The notes under the pieces: generated by a model
Seen by the model: only the letters and a program-made list of their open reading frames with translations
Databases searched by the model: none
What the model was told of the DNA's origin: nothing
Part shown: positions 8,506 through 17,010 of the stretch, piece by piece
Layout: every line of letters begins with the position of its first letter
Numbering within the stretch: position 1 is the first letter of the stretch
Position numbers and translations under genes: made by a program
Assembly: GCA_003427395.1 (NCBI GenBank)
Contig: BFEA01000331.1
Location: forward strand, 377,056 to 406,882
Reading direction: 5' to 3'
DNA from: Chara braunii
Lineage: Eukaryota > Streptophyta > Charophyceae > Charales > Characeae
DNA: 29,827 nucleotides

Positions 8506-8637
8506 TGTGTCGGGGACCGCCGACGGGACTAATGTGTCGGGGACCGCCGACGGGACTAAGTGTCGGCGACCGCCGACGGGACTAAGTGTCGGGGACCGCC
8601 GACGGGACTAAGTGTCAGGGACCACCAACGGGACAAG
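8506..8637. repeat. 26/27-bp tandem repeat, five units
   Basis: Units start near 8506, 8533, 8560, 8586 and 8612 and centre on GTCGGGGACCGCCGAC. Each can form a stem GTCGG/CCGAC with loop GGACCG; the last unit is degenerate. GC-rich, in contrast to its surroundings. Confidence 0.85.
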
Positions 8638-9222
8638 TAGCGGGGACATGTGAAAGTCCCAAGAAGAAACGGAGGCACCGCATGAGGGGAAAATAATAAA
8701 TGCAAGGTGCACCGTCAAGATCGACATCTTGACGACCAAGAATATTAGCACCACTAGTGCAAATACTAGTGGTGACAAACGGGAAGGCCAAAAGGAAAAG
8801 GAAAAGTAAAGAAAACTGAAATGGGAGGCATGGGAGCAATCCGAAAAATCTCGGATCAGCCTCCCTCAAGAAAATAGAGTCAAATGAGACCCCATATGAA
8901 AAATAGTCCTCCGGGAGAAAATCGGAGTAGGAGGGACCATTGTGGGAGAAGCGTAGGAGTAAAAGGAGGCTCCCATGGGCATGGGAAGAGCATTATTGCA
9001 GTCCGAGAAATAACGGACTGCACCTTGGGCATAGGGAGGGCCAAAACTAAGAGGAAGAGGCTAGAAAAGGGCCTTAACGGCCACTTGACACTTGACATGC
9101 CAGAAAAAAGAGAGAAAAGAAAAAAAAATGCGGGAGAATAAGACAAAAAGAGTGAGAGGGAGTGAGTGAGTTGGCCGTCAGTAGGGACTACCATAGGTAG
9201 GGACTGGCAGGTCCCTACTGTC
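8620..9222. repeat. Diverged direct repeat, copy 1
   Basis: Colinear with 10026-10660: both contain, in the same order, GGGACAAG, a GGGAC/GTCCC stem, a GTC-AGATC/GATCT-GAC stem, a CCACTAGTG palindrome, a TCGGAG block, an A/G-rich stretch with TTGACACTTG, and GGGACTGGCAGGTCCC. The boundaries are approximate. Confidence 0.65.
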
Positions 9223-9317
9223 CAAGAAAGGAGGAGAAAGAGAAAAGAAAAGAAAAGAAAAAAAAGGCCCTAACGGAAAAAAACCGTCACTTGGGGAAAT
9301 TCATCCGTGACCAGATT

Positions 9318-9420
9318 CATTCTGGAATATGGCGGTTACAAAGGACTTTGATTTTCTTTGATTTTTGCAGAGAAAATCAAAGAAAATCAAGGCCTCTTGC
9401 AACCGGAATAAAACGGAATG
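9318..9420. repeat. Long foldback with 48-nt arms and 7-nt loop
   Basis: Arms 9318-9365 and 9373-9420 pair without bulges at about 40 of 48 positions. The inner 20 positions (9346-9365/9373-9392) are fully paired with one wobble, and the loop is TGCAGAG. This is the size and shape of a small-RNA precursor, but an inverted repeat born by template switching would look the same. No expression evidence is available. Confidence 0.7.
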
Positions 9421-9448
9421 CATACATAAGGAGAAACACAAGTCTTAG

Positions 9449-9482
9449 GTGCATCCGGAGCCAAAATCAAGTCCGGATGCAC
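9449..9482. repeat. Perfect 11-bp hairpin (GTGCATCCGGA family)
   Basis: GTGCATCCGGA (9449-9459) pairs with TCCGGATGCAC (9472-9482). Related stems occur at 9608-9652 and, more diverged, at 10932-10964 (GTGCATTTG/CAGATGCAC). Confidence 0.85.
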
Positions 9483-9552
9483 TTGGGAGTTGGCCGTTTT
9501 TTTTTTCTTTTGAGTGAGGGCTAGTTGTGGGGCATTGGGGCTAAGGAATTGA

Positions 9553-9593
9553 CCCCCATTGCAGTCCGAGTTATACAACGGACTGCATGGGGG
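9553..9593. repeat. Hairpin of the GCAGTCCG family
   Basis: CCCCCAT plus GCAGTCCG on the left pairs with CGGACTGC plus ATGGGGG on the right, giving 15 pairs and one bulged T. The GCAGTCCG/CGGACTGC stem recurs at 8998-9021 and 9724-9747 and partly at 11245-11277. Confidence 0.85.
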
Positions 9594-9607
9594 AAGAAAA
9601 ACACATG

Positions 9608-9652
9608 TTCTAGGTGCATCTGGAGCCAATATTGAGCCCGGATGCACTAGAA
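9608..9652. repeat. Hairpin of the GTGCAT family with TTCTAG outer stem
   Basis: TTCTAG (9608-9613) pairs with CTAGAA (9647-9652), followed inward by TGCATC/GATGCA with one bulged G and a wobble. It shares its inner stem and the loop-side GGAGCCAA with the 9449 hairpin. Confidence 0.8.
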
Positions 9653-9723
9653 AATTTAACGCTTCATTTTTTTTCAACATGGGGCAAGTTGTGGGGCTGT
9701 GGTTATGGAAAACAACCATGACT

Positions 9724-9747
9724 GCAGTCCGAGAAATTACGGACTGC
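9724..9747. repeat. Hairpin of the GCAGTCCG family
   Basis: GCAGTCCG (9724-9731) and CGGACTGC (9740-9747) with loop AGAAATTA, nearly the same as the loop of 8998-9021 (AGAAATAA). Confidence 0.85.
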
Positions 9748-9926
9748 ATGAGGATGCCAAGGCCAAGGGGAAATGGGCTACGGCAAGCCCGGAAAGGCTA
9801 GAAAGGAGCAATTTCGGCAAGGGGGCAAGTAAAGATGGTAAACGGCGACCGTAAGATGGGATCCCGCGGCCTAGAAAAATCGGCACACATATAGAAATGA
9901 TGGGACCACCAAGGGCAAGGGGCGCC

Positions 9927-9949
9927 AAAAAAAAAAAAAAAAAAAAAAA
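9927..9949. repeat. A23 homopolymer
   Basis: Uninterrupted run of 23 A inside the hairpin-rich region. It could be a retroposon tail; the adjoining sequence was not recognised. Confidence 0.8.
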
Positions 9950-10025
9950 GGGACGTCGTGCAGAATGTTGTCGGGGACCTAGTGGGTTAAAATAATAAAA
10001 ATCGAAAAATGGGACATGCGCCGGC

Positions 10026-10660
10026 GGGACCACCGACGGGACAAGAACATGGAACTAGTATGGAGGAGAATGGCGGGGACTTGGGATGTCCCAAGGTAAC
10101 CATGAGCAACCACAAGGAATAATTGTGCAAGCAAGCGGCGCCGTCGAGATCGAGGATCTAGACGGTGGAAAATATCAGCACCACTAGTGCAAGCACTAGT
10201 GGGAGCAAGTGGGAAAGCCATGAGAGAAAGAAAAATGAAATAAGGGTGTTGGGAAGGCTGGCCAGCAGCCCGGATATCTCGGACTAGCAAGGCATAAGAA
10301 AATAGAACCTTGAGAGACCCAACATAAGAAAAAGGCTGCCCTTAGAAAATCGGAGCAAAAGGGGCTCAAAATTGCGCAAACGGGAGCAAAATGGAGCCCC
10401 CTAGGAGCATGAGGGTGCCATTATTGGAATCCGAGATGTAACGGTCATGTAACAGCCATGAAACTGTCCTTGAATGAGGCCCTAGGGCCTAGAAAGAGGG
10501 TACACAGCAGTTTGACACTTGTCAAAACAAAAATAAAAGAAAAAGAAAGAAAAATGAGAGAAAAAGGAGGGAGAATGAGACAGAGAGGGAGAAAAGAGTG
10601 GAGGAGAATGTGCCGACCTATTGGGACCTGCACAGTAGGGACTGGCAGGTCCCAACAGTG
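10026..10660. repeat. Diverged direct repeat, copy 2
   Basis: Partner of 8620-9222 (see there). The hairpins are kept at corresponding places while the bases between them have drifted, and CCACTAGTGC/GCACTAGTGG (10181-10202) differs in loop length from its partner at 8749-8774. Confidence 0.65.
10621..10655. repeat. Perfect 11-bp hairpin
   Basis: TTGGGACCTGC (10621-10631) pairs with GCAGGTCCCAA (10645-10655). In the paralogous repeat the corresponding stem is GTAGGGAC/GTCCCTAC (9197-9218), so the pairing partners have been re-chosen within the same sequence. Confidence 0.85.
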
Positions 10661-10832
10661 ACCTCATCCCTCCTAGAATTAGGGAGGGCAGTCCGGATTG
10701 CAGAGATATGACCCTAAGGGCCATATCTCAATAAAATCTGAATTAAAAAGCTGAAAATGAGAGTAAAAGCAAAAAGGAAGTGACCGGTTTTCTTTTGGAC
10801 CATGGATCCGAGATCACTTTTCATGGTAGAGA

Positions 10833-10875
10833 GGAACTAGCCGTTTTTGTGGGCCAGCTCAAAACGGCTAGCTCC
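10833..10875. repeat. Hairpin with 15-nt arms
   Basis: CTAGCCGTTTT (10837-10847) pairs perfectly with AAAACGGCTAG (10861-10871); GGA/TCC extends the stem beyond one A/C mismatch. Confidence 0.85.
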
Positions 10876-11244
10876 GAAATGAGGTGGCAGCCCAAAATGG
10901 AAAGAAACAAAAGAGGGAAAAAGACAAAACAGTGCATTTGGCCCAAAAAGAGAGTCAGATGCACCAAAAATTGAAAAACTGGACTTGGGGGCTCAAAATT
11001 GAAGCAAGGGCTACTAGAGGGTACCTCCGATTATTGCTGGCCTTGGATCTCAGCCAGATTCAAGGCTGAAAATGTGCCGCCATATGGAAAAATGCTCCGG
11101 CCTACTCAAAAGAGGCCGAAACTTGAAAAAATCGAGAAAAAGGCCCACAAAGCCTTTTTCTTTCAAGTATTTCTGCCCCTTGGGCATTAGGAACCTAGGG
11201 GGCAGCATTTGAGCAATGAAAAAGAGGCCGGAGTAGGCCAAGAG

Positions 11245-11277
11245 GCAGTCCGAGTTGGTACCAACCACTTGGACTGC
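11245..11277. repeat. Nested hairpin
   Basis: GCAGTCC (11245-11251) pairs with GGACTGC (11271-11277) around the perfect palindrome GTTGGTACCAAC (11254-11265). Confidence 0.75.
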
Positions 11278-11695
11278 ATGTGCTTGGCCAAAATGAAGCT
11301 CAGGTACCTCCAGAAGGGCCTAGTAAGTGAATTTTGCCTTGGGGGTACCTCGGTTCACTCCAAGGCTCATCGGGAGGCTCATGGGCTGGCCGGACTGCTG
11401 GTTTCAGCCTACATAAGCTGAAGATGCGGTCCGCCACTCTCACATTTGCATGAGGAGTGCCCATGCTGCCCAAGTGAGCTCACATGAGCACCTTTGCACT
11501 TGGAGTGAAGAGGGAGGAACCCATGTTAGTGGGAGAGCTTAGAGGAGACTAGGAGGTAGTGGGGAAGACTCTAGAGGATAGTGAGAGTGGGAGAGACACT
11601 TGGGAGGTGATCCGCCATATCCCCCCTGGGTGTAGGAGAGAAGGAGAGGCTAGAGGAGCCCCATTAAGCCCTCCTGGAGGAGAGGACTCCATAGC

Positions 11696-11702
11696 TATAA
11701 AT
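11696..11702 (+). promoter_or_regulatory. Possible TATA box
   Basis: TATAAAT in the context CTATAAATGAGG. If it is a promoter, the transcript would start near 11725-11735, before a consensus-like splice donor at 11838. Motif match only. Confidence 0.3.
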
Positions 11703-11837
11703 GAGGGAGCTTGCCATAGCTTGGGGAAGAGTAAGGAAGAAGGAAGAAGGGCTTGGAGAAGGAGGGAGCTATAGCCAAGGAGGAATTGAGCAAGGCCTCA
11801 TCAAGATTGAAGCCTTCATCTACAAAACACTAGCAAG

Positions 11838-11843
11838 GTGAGT
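11838..11843 (+). other. Possible 5' splice site
   Basis: AAG followed by GTGAGT is a near-perfect eukaryotic donor. It lies about 140 bases after the TATA-like motif and directly before the pyrimidine tract and satellite, which would then be intronic. No acceptor or downstream exon was identified. Confidence 0.25.
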
Positions 11844-11857
11844 GGAATGAAGAAGAT

Positions 11858-11879
11858 CTCTTCTCTTCTTCTTCTTCTC

Positions 11880-11910
<31 letters not shown>

Positions 11911-12145
11911 CCGCTCTCCCTCTTCTTCTCCCCCTTCTTCTTCACCTTCTTCTTCTTCCTCTTCTCCCTTCTCTTCTTCATCTTCCCTACCTCATCTACT
12001 ACATCCTCTTCCTTCTCCTTCTTCTTCTTTTTCTTCTTCTTCTTCTTCTTCTTCTTCTTTTCCTTCGTCTCTCCCTCCATCTTCTCCCTCTCCATCTCCC
12101 TCTCCATCTCCTCCTTCCTCCTCCTCCCCTTCTTCTTCTCTGCTA
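11858..12145 (+). repeat. Polypyrimidine (CTT)n tract
   Basis: About 290 bases almost entirely C and T, with CTT, CTC and CCT triplets. The long frames across it (poly-Leu on plus, poly-Lys/Glu on minus) are artefacts of composition. It marks the left edge of the satellite and could form triplex (H-DNA). Confidence 0.9.
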
Positions 12146-12146
12146 C

Positions 12147-13694
12147 CTCTTAGAGTTGGGCTACTCAATCTCTTGTTTGTCATCTACATACTAGTAGGTA
12201 GAGTTCCGATTCTTCTAGGAGTGTTGTCAAGTTCATTGTCAAGTTCATTACTTGTGATATGGGCTACTCAATCTCTTGTTTGTCATCTACAGAGTTCCGA
12301 TTCTTCTATGAGTGTTGTCAAGTTCATTACTTGTGATGCGGGCTACTCAATCTCTTGTTTGTCATCTACANNNNNNNNNNNNNNNNNNNNNNNNNNNNNN
12401 NNNNNNNNNNNNNNNNNNNNNNNNNNNNNNNNNNNNNNNNNNNNNNNNNNNNNNNNNNNNNNNNNNNNNNNNNNNNNNNNNNNNNNNNNNNNNNNNNNNN
12501 NNNNNNNNNNNNNNNNNNNNNNNNNNNNNNNNNNNNNNNNNNNNNNNNNNNNNNNNNNNNNNNNNNNNNNNNNNNNNNNNNNNNNNNNNNNNNNNNNNNN
12601 NNNNNNNNNNNNNNNNNNNNNNNNNNNNNNNNNNNNNNNNNNNNNNNNNNNNNNNNNNNNNNNNNNNNNNNNNNNNNNNNNNNNNNNNNNNNNNNNNNNN
12701 NNNNNNNNNNNNNNNNNNNNNNNNNNNNNNNNNNNNNNNNNNNNNNNNNNNNNNNNNNNNNNNNNNNNNNNNNNNNNNNNNNNNNNNNNNNNNNNNNNNN
12801 NNNNNNNNNNNNNNNNNNNNNNNNNNNNNNNNNNNNNNNNNNNNNNNNNNNNNNNNNNNNNNNNNNNNNNNNNNNNNNNNNNNNNNNNNNNNNNNNNNNN
12901 NNNNNNNNNNNNNNNNNNNNNNNNNNNNNNNNNNNNNNNNNNNNNNNNNNNNNNNNNNNNNNNNNNNNNNNNNNNNNNNNNNNNNNNNNNNNNNNNNNNN
13001 NNNNTGTGATGTGGGCTACTCAATCTCTTGTTTGTCATCTACATACTAGTAGGTAGAGTTCCGATTCTTCTATGAGTGTTGTCAAGTTCACTACTTGTGA
13101 TGTGGGCTACTCAATCTCTTGTTTGTCATCTACATACTAGTAGGAAGAGTTCCGATTCTTCTACGGGTGTTGTCAAGTTCATTACTTGTGATGTGGGCTA
13201 CTCAATCTGTTGTTTGTCATCTACATACTAGTAGGAAGAGTTCCGATTCTTCTATGATTGTTGTCAAGTTCAATACTTGTGATGTGGGGTACTCAATCTC
13301 TTGTTTGTCATCTACATACTAGTAGGTAGAGTTCCGATTCTTCTATGAGTGTTGTCAAGTTCTTTACTTGTAATATGGGCTACTCAATCTCTTGTTTGTC
13401 ATCTACATACTAGTAGGTAGAATTCCGATTCTTCTATGAGTGTTGTCAAGTTCATTACTTGTGATGTGGGCTACTCAATCTCTTGTTTGTCATCAACATA
13501 TTAGTAGGTAGAGTTCCGATTCTTCTACGAGTGTTATCAAGTTCATTACTTGTGATATAGGCTACTCAATCTCTTGTTTGTCATCTACATGGTAGTAGGT
13601 AGAGTTCCGATTCTCCTATGAATGATATCATGTTCAAAACTTGTGCTTAAGACTTGCCAAACTTGGGCTTTCCACTCACATGGTACAAAATGAT
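12147..13694 (+). repeat. 91-bp satellite, family A
   Basis: Unit of 91 bp containing GTTCCGATTCTTCTATGAG, TCAAGTTCATTACTTGTG and CTACTCAATCTCTTG. Unit starts (GTTCCG) occur at 12203, 12294, 13058 and then every 91 bases to 13604. The first unit has a small duplication (GTCAAGTTCATT) and its neighbour lacks the CTAGTAGG segment, yet the spacing is still 91. The last unit (13604-13694) is a transition to family B. Confidence 0.9.
12371..13004. other. Assembly gap (634 N)
   Basis: A run of 634 N inside satellite A. The distance 12294-13058 is not a multiple of 91, so the gap length is probably only an estimate. Confidence 0.95.
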
Positions 13695-14062
13695 ATCTCG
13701 TTTCAAGTTTGGTTGCAATCATGAGCCATGTGCATGTGTTTGACCAAGTTTCACTCACATGCATGGCTTAACTCTCACATGATGATGTTCCGTTTCAAGT
13801 TTGGTTGCAATCCTGAGCCATGTGCCTGTGTTTGAGCAAGTGTCACTCACATGCATGACTTAACTCTCACATGATGACATTCCGTTTCAAGCTTGGTTGC
13901 AATCATGAGCCATGTGCATGTGTTTGAGAAAGTCTCACTCACATACATGGCTTAATTCTCACATGGCGACATTTCGTTTCAAACTTGGTTGCATGCATGA
14001 GCCATGAGCAAGTGTTTGAGCAAGTCGCACTCACGTACATGGCTCAACTCTCACATGGGAAC
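13695..14062 (+). repeat. 92-bp satellite, family B
   Basis: Four units of 92 bp starting at 13695, 13787, 13879 and 13971, containing CGTTTCAAG, TTGGTTGCAATC, GAGCCATGTGCATGTG and CACTCACATGCATGG. They share GTTCCG, CAATC and CATGTGCATGTGT with family C at matching positions. Confidence 0.85.
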
Positions 14063-16710
14063 ATACCGGTACTTACTTGGTCAACCTATCCGTCATGCGC
14101 ATGTGTAACACTAGTTCACTTCTTCCTTTTGTCAAGTTCAATCATGTGTTGATGTTCCGGTTCTTACTTAGTCAATCTTTCCTTCATGTGCATGTGTAAC
14201 ACTAGTTCACTTCTTCCTTTTGTCAAGTTCANTCATGTGTTGATGTTCCGGTTCTTACTTAGTCAATCTTTCCTTCATGTGCATGTGTAACACTAGTTCA
14301 CTTCTTCCTTTTGTCAAGTTCAAGCATGTGTTGATNTTNCGNTTCTTACTTAGTCAATCTTTCCTTCATGTGCATGTGTAACACTAGTTCACTTCTTCCT
14401 TTTGTCAAGTTCAAGCATGTGTTGATGTTCCGGTTCTTACTTAGTCAATCTTTCCTTCATGTGCATGTGCAACACTAGTTCACTTCTTCCTTTTGTCAAG
14501 TTCAAGCATGTCTTGATGTTCCGGTTCTTACTTAGTCAATCTTTCTTTCATGTGCATGTGCTCCGTTAATTCACTTCTTCCGTTTGTCGAGTTCAAACAT
14601 ATGTTGATGTTCCGGTTCTTACTTAGTCAACCTTTCCTTCATGTGCATTTGCTCCGTTAGTTCACTTCTTCCGTTTGTCAAGTTCAATGGTGTGTTGATG
14701 CTCCGGTTCTTACTTAGTCAATCTTTCCTACATGTGCATGTGTAACACTAGTTCACTTGTTCTGTTTGTCAAGTTCAATCATGTGTTGAGGTTCCGGTTC
14801 TTACTTGGTTAATCTTTCCTTCATGTGCATGTGTAACACTAGTTCACTTCTTCCGTTTGTCAAGTTCAATCATGTGTTGATGTTCCGGTTCTTACTTAAT
14901 CAATCTTTCCTTCATGTGCATGTGTTCCACTAGTTCACTTCTTCCGTTTGTCAAGTTCAATCATGTGTTGATGTTCCGGTTCTTACTTGGTCAATCTTTC
15001 CTTCATGTGCATGTGTAACGCTAGTTCACTTCTTCCTTTTGTCAAGTTCAAGCATGTGTTGATGTTCCGATTCTTACTTAGTCAATTTTTCCTTCATGTG
15101 CATGTGTTCCACAAGTTCACTTCTTTCTTTTGTCGAGTTCAAACATATGTTGATGTTCCGGTTCTCACTTAGTCAACCTTTCCTTCATGAGCATGTGTTC
15201 CATTAGTTCACTTCTTCCATTTGTCAAGTTCAATCATATGTTGATGTTCTGGTATTACTTAGTCAATCTTTCCTTCATGTGCATGTGTAACACTAGTTTA
15301 CTTCTTCCTTTTGTCAAGTTCAAGAATGTGTTGATGTTCCGGTTCTTACTTAGTGAATCTCTCCTTCATGTGCATGTGCTCCGTTAGTTCACTTCTTTCG
15401 TTTGTCGAGTTCAAACATATGTTGATGTTCCGGTTCTTACTTAGTCAACCTTTCCTCCATGTGCATATGCTTCGTTAGTTCACTTCTTCCGTTTGTCAAG
15501 TTCAATCATGTGTTGATGTTCCGGTTCTTACTTGGTCAATCTTTCCTTCATGTGCATGTGTAACACAGTTCACTTCTTCCGTTTGTCAAGTTCAATCATG
15601 TGTTGATATTCCGGTTCTTACTTGGTCAATCTTTCCTTCATATGCATGTGTAACACTAGTTCACTTTTTCCTTTTGTCATGTTCAAACACGTGTTGATGT
15701 TCCGGTTCTGACTTACTCAATCTTTCCTTCATGTGCATGTGTTCCACAAGTTCACTTCTTCTTTTTGTCGAGTTCAAACATATGTTGATGTTCCGGTTCT
15801 TACTTAGTCAACCTTTCCTACGTGTGCATGTGTTCCATTAGTTCACTTTTTCCGTTTGTCAAGTTCAATCATGTGTTGATGTTCCGGTTATTACTTAGTC
15901 AATCTTTCCTTCATGTGCATGTGTAACACTAGTTCACTTCTTCCTTTTGTCAAGTTCAAGCATGTGTTGATGTTCCGGGTCTTACTTAGTCAATCTTTCC
16001 TTCATGTGCATGTTCTCCGTTAGTTCACTTCTTCCGTTTGTCGCGTTCAAACATATGTTGATGTTCCGGTTCTTACTTAGTCAACCTTTCCTTCATGTGC
16101 ATGTGTTCACTTCTTCTGTTTGACAAGTTCAATCATGTGTTGATGTTCCGGTTCTTACTTAGTCAATCTTTCCTTCATATGTATGTGTAACACTTCTTGT
16201 TTTTGTCAAGTTCAAGCATATGTTGATGTTCTGGTTCTTACTCAGTCAATCTTTCCTTCATGTGCATGTGCTCCGTTAGTTCACTTCTTTCGTTTGTCAA
16301 GTTCAATCATGTGTTGATGCTCCGGTTCTTACTTAGTCAATCTTTCCTTCATGTGCATGTGTAACACTAGTTCAGTTCTTCCTTTTGTCAAGTACAGGCA
16401 TGTGTTGATGTTCCGGATCTTACTTGGCCAACCTCTCCTTCGTATGCATATGTTCCACTAAGCTCACTTCTTCCTTTTTGTCAAGATCAAGTATGTGTTA
16501 ATGTTCCGGTTCTTACTTAGTCTACCTCTCCTTCACATGCATATGTTCCACTAGTTCACTTCTTCCTTTTGTCGAGTTCAAACATGTGTTTATGTTCCGG
16601 TTCTTACTTAGTCAATCTTTCCTTCATATGCATGTGTTCCACTAGTTCACTTTTACTTTTTTGTCAAAATTCAAGCATGAGTGGATGTTCCGGTTCTTAC
16701 TTTAGTTGCT
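14063..16710 (+). repeat. 91-bp satellite, family C
   Basis: About 29 units beginning GTTCCGGTTCTTACTTAGTC, with CAATCTTTCCTTCATGTGC, ACTAGTTCACTTCTTCC and TTTGTCAAGTTCAATCATG. Variants alternate between GTGTAACACTAG, GTGTTCCACTAG and GTGCTCCGTTAG in the middle of the unit, suggesting higher-order organisation. A few units are shortened (for example near 15565 and 16105). Single Ns occur at 14232, 14336, 14339 and 14342. Confidence 0.92.
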
Positions 16711-16784
16711 CTTTCTCTGAGGGATGGGTGACCGAGATTGGGCTGCTATTACGGGGTGATGACTTGATTAGGACTAGAGGACTC

Positions 16785-16787
16785 TTG

Positions 16788-16825
<38 letters not shown>

Positions 16826-17010
16826 CCTTCCTTCTCTCGCTCTCCCCCTATCCCTTTCCCTTCTCTCTCTCTCCCCCCTCTTTCTCCCTCTCTCCTTTCC
16901 CTCCTTGCCTTTTTTTTTTCTCTCTCTCTCTTCCCCTCTCTCTCTCTCGCATCATTATCTGGCCCTCTCTCTCCCTTCCCCTCACTTAGCATATAACTAA
17001 CCTTTCTTCC
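16785..17010 (+). repeat. (TC)n polypyrimidine tract
   Basis: Mostly CT dinucleotides with short C and T runs, ending in a CCCCCTCACTT region. It borders the satellite on the right as the (CTT)n tract does on the left. Frames through it are compositional. Confidence 0.9.

Larger units (their letters stand above)
7387..11480. other. Hairpin-rich non-coding region
   Basis: No gene is supported; the long minus-strand frame at 7682-8458 is low in complexity, has no family motif and ends in a homopolymer. The sequence is packed with perfect or near-perfect foldbacks, about one per 100-150 bases. Beyond those listed separately: 8714-8721/8726-8733, 8749-8758/8765-8774, 8971-8986, 8998-9005/9014-9021, 9197-9204/9211-9218, 10141-10165, 10181-10190/10193-10202, AGGCCCTAGGGCCT at 10477-10490, 10511-10526, 10703-10729, 10932-10940/10956-10964, 11041-11050/11056-11065 and GTGAGCTCAC at 11474-11483. 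Several stems recur as families. No transposase or tRNA-like sequence was seen. Confidence 0.6.

Noticed and set aside
8506-8637. CRISPR-like array
   Set aside because: Units are contiguous with no unique spacers, and the context is eukaryotic. It is a simple tandem repeat.
11820-12194. Poly-Leu and poly-Lys/Glu ORFs
   Set aside because: They are translations of the (CTT)n tract in different frames.
12173-13056. Long ORFs of about 230-280 codons
   Set aside because: They consist mostly of the N gap and run through satellite DNA.
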